64,000 nt of DNA, taken from positions 2,108,001 to 2,172,000 of the forward strand of contig NZ_CP133990.1 in NCBI RefSeq assembly GCF_031582905.1. Reading direction: 5' to 3'. Of this stretch, positions 28,646 through 36,830 are shown one piece after another. Source of the stretch: Pengzhenrongella sp031582905. GTDB lineage: Bacteria > Actinomycetota > Actinomycetes > Actinomycetales > Cellulomonadaceae. The notes below the pieces were generated by a model. The model was not told where the DNA came from. It saw nothing but the letters and a program-made list of their open reading frames with translations, and ran no database searches. The stretch's first letter is position 1, and each line of letters starts with the position of its first letter. Both the position numbers and the translations under genes were made by a program.

Positions 28646-30196
28646 GTGTCGATCGACCTGGAGTCCGGCCGGCTCGGTGACGAGCCGGCCGGCACGGCGG
28701 CCCACGACGGCGCGGAGTCTCTCGAGCCCAGCGAGGCCGACCTCGCGGCGGACGCCATCCGCATCGCACCGCAGGACATGGCGACGTTCCTGCGCGTGAT
28801 CGCCGAGCTGTCCGCGCTGCCCGCCGACCACCCGGACAACGCGGTGGCGCGGCGGGCGACGTCGGGCCTGTTCAAGGCGGTCAAGAGGGACCGGCGCACG
28901 GTGCGCCGGGCCGCGGTGAGCGCCGCGGACGCCGCGGTGGTCGCCGCGACGGCGACCGGGAGCCCGGGCCGCATCGACGACGAGACCCAGGGCCTGCCCC
29001 TGGTGTCGTCCGCGGCCGGTGCTCTCGCCGGCACGCTGCTGCGCGCGCGCCCGTGCTACATCTGCAAGGAGCTGTACCAGGACGTCGACGCGTTCTACCA
29101 CCAGCTCTGCCCGTCCTGTGCGGCGCTGAACCGCGCCAAGCGCGACGCCCGCACCGACCTGACCGGCCGGCGCGCGCTGCTCACCGGCGGGCGGGCGAAG
29201 ATCGGCATGTACATCGCGCTGCGGCTGCTGCGCGACGGCGCCCACACCACGATCACCACGCGGTTCCCGCGCGACGCCGCCCGGCGGTTCGCCGCGATGC
29301 CGGACAGCGCCGACTGGCTCGGCCGCCTCGACATCGTCGGGATCGACCTGCGCGACCCGGCGCAGGTCGTCGCGCTGGCCGACCGGGTGGCCGCCGCCGG
29401 ACCGCTGGACATCCTCATCAACAACGCCGCGCAGACGGTCCGCCGTCTGCCGGGCGCGTACGCGGCGATCGCGGCCGCCGAGTCGGCGCCGCTCCCGGAC
29501 GGGCCGATGCCCGCGATCACCGTCTTCGGGCACACGTCCGACGCGCACCCGCGCGCGCTCGCCGGGTCGGTGTCCCAGCTCGCGGAGACGGTGCACGCCG
29601 TCGGTGCGCCCGACGTCGCCACCCTCGCGCTGACCGCCGAGGCCGCGTCCCTCGAACGGCTCGTGGCAGGGACCTCGATCGACGCCGGCGGCCTCGTGCC
29701 GGACGCCGTCGACCACAACAGCTGGGTCGCGACCGTCGAGGACGTCGACCCGCTCGAGCTGCTCGAGGTCCAGCTGTGCAACCAGACCGCGCCGTTCATC
29801 CTGGTCAGCCGTCTGCGCGCCGCGATGAAGGCCTCGCCCGCGCGCCGCACGCACATCGTCAACGTCTCGGCGATGGAGGGCGTGTTCTCGCGCGGCTACA
29901 AGGGCCCGGGGCACCCCCACACGAACATGAGCAAGGCCGCGCTCAACATGCTCACCCGGACCAGCGCCGGCGAGATGCTCGAGCAGGACGGCATCCTCAT
30001 GACCGCCGTCGACACCGGGTGGATCACCGACGAGCGACCGCACACCACCAAGGTCCGCCTCGCCGAGGAGGGCTTCCACGCCCCGCTCGACCTGGTCGAC
30101 GGCGCCGCCCGCGTCTACGACCCGATCGTGCGCGGCGAGGCCGGCGAGGACGTGCACGGCGTGTTCCTCAAGGACTACCGGCCGTCCGGCTGGTGA
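28646..30196 (+). CDS. SDR-family oxidoreductase-like protein with zinc knuckle
   Basis: Protein of 516 residues. The N-terminal third is helical and contains a probable zinc site, CYICKELYQDVDAFYHQLCPSC. It is followed by a short-chain dehydrogenase fold: ALLTGGRAKIGMYIALRLL (dinucleotide site), DILINNAAQTVRR (NNA) and HIVNVSAMEGVF (catalytic Ser). Where SDRs have YxxxK, this protein has TNMSK, so the catalytic Tyr is absent. The stop overlaps the next gene's GTG (GTGA). It starts nine bases after the helicase, so the three may be one operon. Enzyme activity is uncertain. Confidence 0.8.
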   Translation: MSIDLESGRLGDEPAGTAAHDGAESLEPSEADLAADAIRIAPQDMATFLRVIAELSALPADHPDNAVARRATSGLFKAVKRDRRTVRRAAVSAADAAVVAATATGSPGRIDDETQGLPLVSSAAGALAGTLLRARPCYICKELYQDVDAFYHQLCPSCAALNRAKRDARTDLTGRRALLTGGRAKIGMYIALRLLRDGAHTTITTRFPRDAARRFAAMPDSADWLGRLDIVGIDLRDPAQVVALADRVAAAGPLDILINNAAQTVRRLPGAYAAIAAAESAPLPDGPMPAITVFGHTSDAHPRALAGSVSQLAETVHAVGAPDVATLALTAEAASLERLVAGTSIDAGGLVPDAVDHNSWVATVEDVDPLELLEVQLCNQTAPFILVSRLRAAMKASPARRTHIVNVSAMEGVFSRGYKGPGHPHTNMSKAALNMLTRTSAGEMLEQDGILMTAVDTGWITDERPHTTKVRLAEEGFHAPLDLVDGAARVYDPIVRGEAGEDVHGVFLKDYRPSGW

Positions 30197-31016
30197 CGGC
30201 GCGCCTGCCGGTGACGGGGCGGCCGAGCGACGCCGTCGTCGCCGCGTTCGGCGCCGCGGGCCCGGTCCACGCGCTGCCCGGTGGGCAGGGCACGTCGTGG
30301 CGGGCCGGTTCCGTCGTGCTCAAGCCCGCCGATGACGCCGCGGAGGCGCACTGGCTGGCCCAGACCCTGAGCACCGTGCCCCAGGACGGCTTCCGCCTCG
30401 CCGACCCGGTGCGCGCGCACGACGGCCGGTGGGTCGTCGCCGGGTGGACCGCGACGCGGTGGGTACCGGGCGACCCCGGCCCGGTCGCGCACTGGGGCGA
30501 GCTGTTCGCGGCGAGCCACGCGTTCCACGCCGCCGTCCGGCACGTGCCCCGGCCCGCGCTCCTCGACGCCCGGACCCACGCCTGGGCCCGGGCCGACCGG
30601 TCCACCTGGAGCGAGATCGAGCCGCCCGCCGCCGCGGGCCTCGCCACGGTGCGCGCCGCGCTGCACCGGCTGACGCGCCCGATGACGGACCAGCCGCAGG
30701 TCGTCCACGGCGACCTCAGCGGGAACGTGCTCTTCCACGACGGGCTACCCCGGCGGTCCTCGACGTCTCGCCCTACTGGCGCCCGCCCGTTTTCGCGGAC
30801 GCGATCGCCGTCGCCGACGGGCTGCTGTGGCACGACGGAGGGGCAGACCTCCTCGCACTGGCGGGCGGCGCCGGACGCCCCGACCGGGTCGCCCGCGGAC
30901 TGCTCTTCCGGCTGGACACGCTGGGGCACTCCCTCGCCGACCGTGGCGACGCGGCCCGCGCCGACGACGTCGCGCGGTTCGTCGCGGCCCTCGACCTGCT
31001 GCGCGGGACGGCGTAG
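30193..31016 (+). CDS. Kinase-fold phosphotransferase (TIGR02569-like), one frameshift
   Basis: About 274 residues with an aminoglycoside-phosphotransferase fold. Nucleotide-site start GGQGTSWRAGSVVLKP, the catalytic loop VHGDLSGNVLF and a second metal motif LDVSPYWRPP, which lies in another frame after a C lost at 30748-30751. From memory this matches an actinobacteria-specific family of unknown substrate. The GTG start overlaps the SDR stop. Confidence 0.8.
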
Positions 31017-31036
31017 CGCCGCGTACCGTCGCGTCC

Positions 31037-31252
31037 ATGAAGCGCGTGCTGTGCCGGATCCTCGGGCACGACCCCACGAAGATCCCGCGCGACGACGAGG
31101 GCGGCGGCTGGGTGCTGCGCTGCCGCCGGTGCGGGCTCGAGGGCGTTCGCCCCAAGCCGCCCGCGCGACGGCCGCCGGGCCGTCCGTCACCGGGGCCGGA
31201 CCGGTCCGCAGCCGCTCACCCCGGCCCGCGCCGCGACGTCCGCGACCGCTGA
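31037..31252 (+). CDS. Small zinc-ribbon-like protein
   Basis: Seventy-one residues, MKRVLCRILGHDPTKIPRDD, then WVLRCRRCGLEGV and a Pro/Arg-rich tail. The spaced Cys/His residues (C..GH..CRRC) could bind one zinc. The tail overlaps the convergent hydrolase gene by 66 bp. Similar short Cys/His proteins are found in phages and actinobacteria; the function is unknown. Confidence 0.6.
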   Translation: MKRVLCRILGHDPTKIPRDDEGGGWVLRCRRCGLEGVRPKPPARRPPGRPSPGPDRSAAAHPGPRRDVRDR

Positions 31253-32044
31253 CACGAGCGCGGGACCCTGCGCGAGCCGTGCGTCGTTGTGCCCGGCGCC
31301 CGGTACCTCGACCTCGACGACGTCCCCGCCGGCGTCCCGCACCGCCTGCGCCACCGCACGGCTCTGCGCGGGCGGCACGATGGTGTCCCCGCCGCCGTGG
31401 ACGACGACGACCGGCGCGTCGACCCGCCGGACGTCGTCCGCGACGGCGTACCGGTCCCGCAGCAGCCAGCCCACCGGCACCCCGTAGGCGGCGCGGCCCG
31501 CGTCCGCGAGCGACGTGAACGGGGAGCGGAGCACGAGCGCCGCGGGTGGGTGCTCGACCGCGAGTGCGCTCGCCGGACCCGTGCCGATGCTCTCGCCCAG
31601 GTACAGCAGGTGCTCCGCGCCGATCCCGGCGTCGTCGAGGAGGAAGTCGCGCGCTGCGCGCACGTCGCGTGCCAGGCCCACCTCCGACGGCGCCCCGGGG
31701 TTGCCCCCGTAGCCGCGGTAGTCGACGAGCAGGACGCCCAGGCCCGTGGTGCTCAGCGCCTCCGCCAGGCCGGCGCGGCCGGCGCGGTTGCCGCCGTTGC
31801 CGGGGGCGACCAGGACGGCGCCCCGGCTCGGGGCCGACGGCGGGACCCACCAGGCGCCCAGCGTCAGACCGTCGGAGGTCGTCAGGGCGACGTCACGGGC
31901 ACCGGTCAGCACGGTGGCCGCCGGCGGTGGGGCCGAGCGGTCCGGGACGTAGACCAGCCACCGCTGACCCAGCCACACCAGGATCACCAGCGCGACGGCG
32001 ACGAGCAGCACCACCACGCCGGCCACCGCGCACCGCCGGCCCAC
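31187..32044 (-). CDS. Membrane-anchored alpha/beta hydrolase (BEM46-like)
   Basis: Protein of 285 residues. An N-terminal membrane anchor (VAGVVVLLVAVALVILVWLG) is followed by a hydrolase domain with VDYRGYGGNPG, nucleophile GESIGTG, acid in HGGGDTIVP and His in PGAGHND, so the triad is complete. This is the ABHD13/BEM46 arrangement. The catalytic domain probably faces outward. Substrate is unknown. Confidence 0.87.
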   Translation of the reverse strand: MGRRCAVAGVVVLLVAVALVILVWLGQRWLVYVPDRSAPPPAATVLTGARDVALTTSDGLTLGAWWVPPSAPSRGAVLVAPGNGGNRAGRAGLAEALSTTGLGVLLVDYRGYGGNPGAPSEVGLARDVRAARDFLLDDAGIGAEHLLYLGESIGTGPASALAVEHPPAALVLRSPFTSLADAGRAAYGVPVGWLLRDRYAVADDVRRVDAPVVVVHGGGDTIVPPAQSRAVAQAVRDAGGDVVEVEVPGAGHNDARLAQGPALVSAVADVAARAGVSGCGPVRPR

Positions 32045-32050
32045 TCGCCG

Positions 32051-32476
32051 TCAGCGACCGAGGAGTCGCCGCCACCACGGACGCGGCTCGTCGTCGTCCT
32101 CGCCGGGCGGCGGCGGCACGTTGGACGGCGGCTGCGAGGAGTCGTTGAGCACCCCGCCGGTCTCGGTGTCGTACGGCACCACCCCCAGGGCCCGGGACAC
32201 GTCGAGCACGACCCCGACGGCGCCGTCCCCACCGTGGATGTAGAAGGTCACCTCCTGCACCCCCAGGCCCTTGCCGATGGCGATCTCGATCTCGTGGTCG
32301 GGGCCGTTCAGCCGCAGCCAGCCGCGACCGGCGTCGTCGAGGTGAGGTGCGACCTCGCGGATCTTCGCGACGACGACGTCGGGGTCACCGATGGACGGCG
32401 GGGTGTACCCGTCGGGGAACTCCTCGACCGATCGGGCACCACGCGGCGGGCGGAGGGCGTACACGTCCCAAGTCAT
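32051..32476 (-). CDS. Conserved hypothetical protein
   Basis: Protein of 141 residues from the ATG at 32476. It contains MTWDVYALRPP, a Pro-rich part (EEFPDGYTPPSIGDPDVVVAK) and a mixed alpha/beta middle (WLRLNGPDHEIEIAIGKGLGV, VTFYIHGGDGAVGVVLDV), with an acidic then basic tail. It sits six bases upstream of the membrane hydrolase and may be cotranscribed. I do not recognise a named family. Confidence 0.65.
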   Translation of the reverse strand: MTWDVYALRPPRGARSVEEFPDGYTPPSIGDPDVVVAKIREVAPHLDDAGRGWLRLNGPDHEIEIAIGKGLGVQEVTFYIHGGDGAVGVVLDVSRALGVVPYDTETGGVLNDSSQPPSNVPPPPGEDDDEPRPWWRRLLGR

Positions 32477-32534
32477 GCCGTCATCCTCCCCCACGGCGCG
32501 GCGGGCGGCGACGCCCGCTCCGCCCACGCCTCGA

Positions 32535-33590
32535 TCAGGCGACCCGAGCCGTTTCGCGGCGGATCGCGGCGGCGAACGCGTCGACATCGGCCTCGGTGGT
32601 GTCCCACGCGCACATCCAGCGGACCTCCCCGCGCGCGGGGTCCCAGTCGTAGAACCGGAACCGTTCGCGCAGCCGGTCGGCGACCCCGGCGGGGAGGATC
32701 GCGAAGACGGCGTTGGCCTGCGGCACGTTGGTCATGGTCACGCCCGGGATCTCCCGCACGGCGTCGTACAGGCGGCGCGCCATCGCGTTCGCGTGCCCCG
32801 CCGAGCGCAGCCACAGGTCGCCGTCGTAGAGGGCGAGCAGCTGGGCGGACATGAACCGCATCTTCGACGACAGCTGCATGTCGACCTTGCGCAGGTAGCG
32901 CAGCCCGACGGTCGTCGAGGGGTCGAGCACCACCACCGCCTCCGCGCCCAGCAGGCCGTTCTTGGTGCCGCCCAGGGACAGCAGGTCGACGCCGACGTCG
33001 GCGGTGATCGCGCGCAGCGGCACGTCGAGCGCGGCCGCGGCGTTGGACAGCCGCGACCCGTCCATGTGCACCGCGAGCCCGAGGGAGTGCGCGTGGTCGG
33101 CGACGGCGCGGATCTCCTCGACGGAGTACACCGTGCCGAGCTCGGTGGACTGGGTGATCGACACGACCCCGGGCTGTGCCCGGTGCTCGTCGTCGCGGGA
33201 GCCCCGCGCGTGACGGTCCACGAGCTCGGGGGTCAGCTTGCCGTCGACCGTGTGGACCGTGAGCAGCTTGATCCCGCCCACGCGCTCCGGCGCGGCGTTC
33301 TCGTCGGTGTTGATGTGCGCGGACTCGGCGCAGATGACCGCACCCCAGCGCGGCAGCATGGACTGCAGCGACAGCACGTTCGCCCCGGTGCCGTTGAACA
33401 CCGGGTACACCTCCGCCGCCCCGAGCTCGCGCCCGAGCACCTCGGCGAGGCGGGCGGTGTAGACGTCCGCGCCGTAGGAGATCTGGTGGCCGCCGTTGGC
33501 CGCGGCGATCGCGGCGAGCACCTCGGGGTGGACACCGGCGTAGTTGTCCGAGGCGAAGCCGCGGACGTCGGGATCGTGGAGCGTCGTCAC
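32535..33590 (-). CDS. Threonine aldolase / beta-eliminating lyase family enzyme
   Basis: PLP enzyme of 351 residues from a GTG at 33590. FASDNYAGVHPEVLAAI at the start, FNGTGANVLSLQ, the His stacking on PLP in ESAHINTDE, VHMDGSRLSN (Asp contacting the ring nitrogen) and the Schiff-base Lys in SLGGTKNGLLG. These are the landmarks of low-specificity L-threonine aldolases, which cleave threonine to glycine and acetaldehyde. Exact substrate is not certain. Confidence 0.87.
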   Translation of the reverse strand: MTTLHDPDVRGFASDNYAGVHPEVLAAIAAANGGHQISYGADVYTARLAEVLGRELGAAEVYPVFNGTGANVLSLQSMLPRWGAVICAESAHINTDENAAPERVGGIKLLTVHTVDGKLTPELVDRHARGSRDDEHRAQPGVVSITQSTELGTVYSVEEIRAVADHAHSLGLAVHMDGSRLSNAAAALDVPLRAITADVGVDLLSLGGTKNGLLGAEAVVVLDPSTTVGLRYLRKVDMQLSSKMRFMSAQLLALYDGDLWLRSAGHANAMARRLYDAVREIPGVTMTNVPQANAVFAILPAGVADRLRERFRFYDWDPARGEVRWMCAWDTTEADVDAFAAAIRRETARVA

Positions 33591-33693
33591 GGGTCCATGA
33601 TCCCGTACCGCGGCCGGTGCCCCGTTCCGCTCACGCCCGCCGGGGGCCGGTCGATGAGGCACGCGTACGGGTACCCGGACGAACAGGACAGCA

Positions 33694-34329
33694 GTGGACG
33701 GCATCGCCGCGATCACCAGCCGCATCGCCGAGATCCGGGGCACCCTCGCCTCCTTCGGCGGGCCCCCGGTCGCCGCCGCGGCGGTGACGTCGACCGCGCG
33801 CGCCACGGCGACGTCGTCGGCGCTCGGCGGGACGTCGTCGACGAGCACGTTCGCGACCGCGCTCGCGAGCGAGGTGGGGCGGACGTCGGCGACGGTCGGG
33901 AGCGCCGGGACCGGCACGCTGACCGCGAAGGGCGTGCCGACCGACCTCGCCGGCTACGGCAACGGCCGGATCCCCCGGGAGGCGCTCAGCGAGATCTCGG
34001 GGACCGGGCACCGCCTGTGGGCACCCGCCGCCCGGCAGTACGAGGCGCTCAGCGCCGCCGCGAAGCGCGACGGCGTGACCATCGGCATCACCGACTCCTA
34101 CCGGACGTACGAGTCCCAGGTCGACCTGGCCGAGCGCAAGGGGCTGTACAAGAACGGCGGGCTCGCCGCCGTCCCCGGGACGTCCGACCACGGGTGGGGA
34201 CGCAGTCTCGACCTGAGGCTCGACGGCAACGCCCTGTCGTGGATGCGCGAGAACGGCGCCCGGTACGGGTTCCGGGAGGACGTGCCGCGCGAGTCCTGGC
34301 ACTGGACGTACTACCCGCCCGGCTCGTAG
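33694..34329 (+). CDS. M15-family D,D-carboxypeptidase-like protein (VanY type)
   Basis: Protein of 211 residues from a GTG at 33694. The C-terminal half has the M15 zinc site: DSYRTYESQ, SDHGWGRSLDL (His and Asp ligands) and WHWTYYP (third ligand). The first 100 residues are Ala/Ser/Thr-rich, and MDGIAAITSRIAEIRGTLASF resembles the start of proteins found in flagellar clusters. There is no clear signal peptide. It would trim peptidoglycan stem peptides. It may be a structural remnant of a flagellum-associated hydrolase, but no flagellar gene is in the window. Confidence 0.8.
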   Translation: MDGIAAITSRIAEIRGTLASFGGPPVAAAAVTSTARATATSSALGGTSSTSTFATALASEVGRTSATVGSAGTGTLTAKGVPTDLAGYGNGRIPREALSEISGTGHRLWAPAARQYEALSAAAKRDGVTIGITDSYRTYESQVDLAERKGLYKNGGLAAVPGTSDHGWGRSLDLRLDGNALSWMRENGARYGFREDVPRESWHWTYYPPGS

Positions 34330-34392
34330 GCGGCCCCGTCGGCGACCTCGGGTCACGCTGTCCCGAGCTCCACGCGTCCGGCACCGCTCACC

Positions 34393-34416
34393 GGCCGCGC
34401 GCCCGGGCGCGCGGGC
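34393..34416 (+). terminator. GC-rich hairpin after the M15 peptidase gene
   Basis: GGCCGCGCGCCC is followed directly by GGGCGCGCGGGCC, giving an 11-12 bp stem with one bulge, about 65 bp past the stop. Confidence 0.4.
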
Positions 34417-34501
34417 CGTGCCAGGGTGGTCGGGCCGGTGGCGCCGAGCCGGACGCACCGGCACAGGTCCAGGACGTCCGGCCCGAGCGAGGAGGCGGCA
34501 C

Positions 34502-34927
34502 ATGGGGCTGACACCGGCCGGCGGCCTGCTCGCCGCGGCCTCGCTGCACCTGGGCTTCCAGGCGGTGGTGAGCGCGGTCGTCTACCCCGCGCTCGCGGAG
34601 GTCCCGCCCGAGCGATGGCCGCAGGCGCACGCCGCGCACTCGCGACGTGTGGCCCTGGTCGTCGGCCCGGTGTACGCGCTGCTCGGGACGGCGTGCCTGC
34701 GGGTGCTCGTCACCGGTCCGCGGTCCCCGCTGCTCCTCCTGGCGGTGGGCGGCGCCGCGGGCGCGGCGGCGTCCACGGCCGTCGTCGCTGCACCGACGCA
34801 CCGGCGGCTCGGCGAGGAGGGCCCGACGGACGACGGGCTGTCCCGCCTGCGAACGGCCGACCGCGTCCGTCTGTGCGGTGCGGTCGTCGCGGGTGGTGCC
34901 GCGCTCGCCGCGGTGCTGACGGACTGA
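34502..34927 (+). CDS. Four-helix membrane protein (DUF1772-like)
   Basis: Protein of 141 residues from the ATG at 34502 with GAGGAGG upstream. There are four hydrophobic segments (LLAAASLHLGFQAVVSAVVYPAL; VALVVGPVYALLGTACLRVLV; LLLLAVGGAAGAAASTAVVAA; LCGAVVAGGAALAAVL), with conserved-looking VVYPAL and APTHRRL between them. The pattern resembles small DUF1772-type membrane proteins, but this is a weak match. Confidence 0.65.
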   Translation: MGLTPAGGLLAAASLHLGFQAVVSAVVYPALAEVPPERWPQAHAAHSRRVALVVGPVYALLGTACLRVLVTGPRSPLLLLAVGGAAGAAASTAVVAAPTHRRLGEEGPTDDGLSRLRTADRVRLCGAVVAGGAALAAVLTD

Positions 34928-35008
34928 CGCGACGCCGTCCGCGCCGCACGCGATCAGCGCGTGCCCACCGCGTGATGCCCATGCCCGCGACGGGGCCGAC
35001 TGCCTATC

Positions 35009-35470
35009 GTGGACCGGGTGGACCACGTGTGGACGGTCGAGGACCACCTGCGCGACGCCTCCGCGGAGCACGTCGCGCTCTACCGCGAGGTCGAGCGCCT
35101 CATCCTCGGCCAGGGCGCCGTCACCGTGTCGGTCTCGAGGACGACGATCACGTTCAAGGGGCGTCGCCGCGGGTTCGCCGGCGCACGGCCGACGGCGAAG
35201 GGGTCCAGGGGTATCTCGACCTCATGCGCCCGCTCCCCCGAGCCCCGGATCACCCGGGTCGACCCGTACACGGCGCGCCTGTTCGTCCACCAGTACGTCG
35301 TCCGGACCCCCGACGACGTCGACGCGACGTTCGCCGCGTGGGTGCACGAGGCGTTCCGCGTGGGGGAGGGTGACCATCTCCGCGCCGGCCCGACCGACCA
35401 CCCGGCACCCCTGACATCCCAGCCCGGCAGCGACGACCGAGACGGAGACCACGATGACGGCCGAACGTGA
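35009..35470 (+). CDS. DUF5655-domain protein with two compensating frameshifts
   Basis: Protein of about 150 residues. WTVEDHL...HVALYREVERLI, TTITFKGRRRGFAGARPTAKG and ITRVDPYTARLFVHQYVVRTPDDVDATFAAWVHEAF are the DUF5655 (nucleotide-binding-like) landmarks. Between them, about 10 residues (GISTSCARSP) are out of frame; the neighbouring frame gives VQGYLDLMRPLP, the expected strand. One base lost near 35204 and one gained in the C run near 35235 account for it, so the ORF stays open by chance. Function unknown. Confidence 0.65.
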   Translation: MDRVDHVWTVEDHLRDASAEHVALYREVERLILGQGAVTVSVSRTTITFKGRRRGFAGARPTAKGSRGISTSCARSPEPRITRVDPYTARLFVHQYVVRTPDDVDATFAAWVHEAFRVGEGDHLRAGPTDHPAPLTSQPGSDDRDGDHDDGRT

Positions 35471-35783
35471 CGCGCTCGCCGAGCGGGTGCGCGCCCTGCT
35501 CCCCCACGACCGTGCGACCCGCGAGGTGGCGATGTTCGGCGGGTTGTCCTTCATGGTCGACGACGCCATGGCCGTCGCGGCCGGCCGCGACGGCGGCCTG
35601 CTGGTGCGCACCGACCCGGCACGTCACGAGGAGCTCCTGGGTGTGCGGGGCGCCGAGCCCGCCGTCATGGGGACCGACCGGCCGATGGGACCGGGATGGA
35701 TCACGATCCGCCCTGACGGGCTGGCCACCGACGAGCAGATCGCCTTCTGGATCGGCGTCGGCCTGGAGGGTCGCCGGGGCTGA
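35454..35783 (+). CDS. TfoX N-terminal-domain protein
   Basis: Protein of 109 residues, VREVAMFGG-type core (REVAMFGGLSFMVDDAMAVA, LLVRTDPARHEELL, VMGTDRPMGPGWITI). The single TfoX_N domain, without the C-terminal domain of competence regulators, is widespread in actinobacteria with no known role. ATG at 35454 overlaps the DUF5655 gene end by 17 bp. Confidence 0.85.
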   Translation: MTAERDALAERVRALLPHDRATREVAMFGGLSFMVDDAMAVAAGRDGGLLVRTDPARHEELLGVRGAEPAVMGTDRPMGPGWITIRPDGLATDEQIAFWIGVGLEGRRG

Positions 35784-35911
35784 GAGCCTCCGGGGTCCGG
35801 GCATGGCCGGCTGGCTGCTGGCTGGCTGGCTCGCGGAAGTCCACCTTCTTGGCTGAGGTGGACCTGTCGACGTCGCCGCCCGGGCGCGCCGAGATGGACG
35901 GAGGTCACCGC

Positions 35912-36457
35912 GTGAACGAGAGCCAGCTCCTCTGGGACGGCTAAGACCCGATCCTGCGCATCCTGCTGGTCGGCACCTTCGGGTACATCTGGCTCGTGCT
36001 GCTGCTCCGCGGCACGGGCCCCCGGAACATGGCCAAGATGACGCCGTTCGACTTCGTCATCACGGTGACCCTCGGGTCGGCGTTCGGTCGGGTGCTCACG
36101 GCCTCCGAGGTGTCCCTCGCCGAGGCCTTGGTGACCTTCACGCTGCTGATCGCGCTGCAGTGGGTCTTCGCCACCGGCCGGGCCCGCTGGCCCGCGATCG
36201 CCCGGCTCCTGGACCCCGGCGCCACCCTGCTGTACCACGACGGGCAGCCGATGGAGCGGGCGTTGCGTCGGCACCGGATGGTCGAGTCTGACCTGCACTC
36301 GGCGGCGCGGGAGAAGGGCTTCGGGTCGTTGGACGAGGTGGCGGCGGTGATCCTCCAGGCGGACGGCACCTTCGCCGTCATCAGTACCGACAAGATGGGG
36401 GACGGCGCGTCGTTGCGTCCTGTCGCCGCCCCGGAGGGCAGCATCAGCGGCGGGTGA
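35912..36457 (+). pseudogene. DUF421 (YetF-like) membrane protein with in-frame stop near the start
   Basis: Reading from a GTG at 35912 (GGAGG nine bases upstream) gives VNESQLLWDG, then TAA at 35942-35944, then DPILRILLVGTFGYIWLVLLL and RGTGPRNMAKMTPFDFVITVTLGSAFGRVL in the same frame. The second part is clearly DUF421, with its usual membrane helices and C-terminal cytoplasmic domain (LLYHDGQPMERALRRHRM). In relatives a Trp commonly stands where the TAA is. Either the gene is inactivated or it uses an internal start and loses the first helix. It converges with a leftward gene, overlapping 14 bp. Confidence 0.7.
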
Positions 36458-36743
36458 TGGCGGTCTGCCAGGTGGTCGAACGACGGGCAGCCGCGAAGAT
36501 CCGCTCGACTGCGCCCGGGTCGAGCATCGCGGGTTGCCGCTCGAGCCACTTCACGAGCGCCTTGCGGTAGACGACGTGCACGCCCTCGGGCGGCCGGTCT
36601 CGCGATAGGTGCGACCTCTGGACGACGAGCAGTCCGTCGGGGTAGATCTCCGGCTCGTCGGGCGGTACCGCGGAGGGAGGCGGCACAGCCGCCACCGCCT
36701 GGACGATCTCCTTGTCGGAGGGCTGGTGTCGCCGAGGCACCAT
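36444..36743 (-). CDS. Hypothetical protein of 99 residues
   Basis: ATG at 36743. MVPRRHQPSDKEIVQAVAAV, a Pro-rich linker, then PDGLLVVQRSHLSRDRPPEG and VHVVYRKALVKWLERQPAML, ending in a helix. Possibly small alpha/beta. I do not recognise it. Divergent from the aminotransferase. Confidence 0.55.
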   Translation of the reverse strand: MVPRRHQPSDKEIVQAVAAVPPPSAVPPDEPEIYPDGLLVVQRSHLSRDRPPEGVHVVYRKALVKWLERQPAMLDPGAVERIFAAARRSTTWQTAITRR

Positions 36744-36830
36744 GCGCCGCGATGTCGACTTCCGGCCGCCCCGGGGGTCTGATGGAGCGAGCGTGGTCGA
36801 TGACGACGCCGTATCCGTGAGGAGTCCACC

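Noticed and set aside
27878..30157. Long leftward open frame opposite the helicase and SDR genes
   Set aside because: Low-complexity Arg/Gly/Val-rich protein with no domain; the opposite strand carries well-defined genes.
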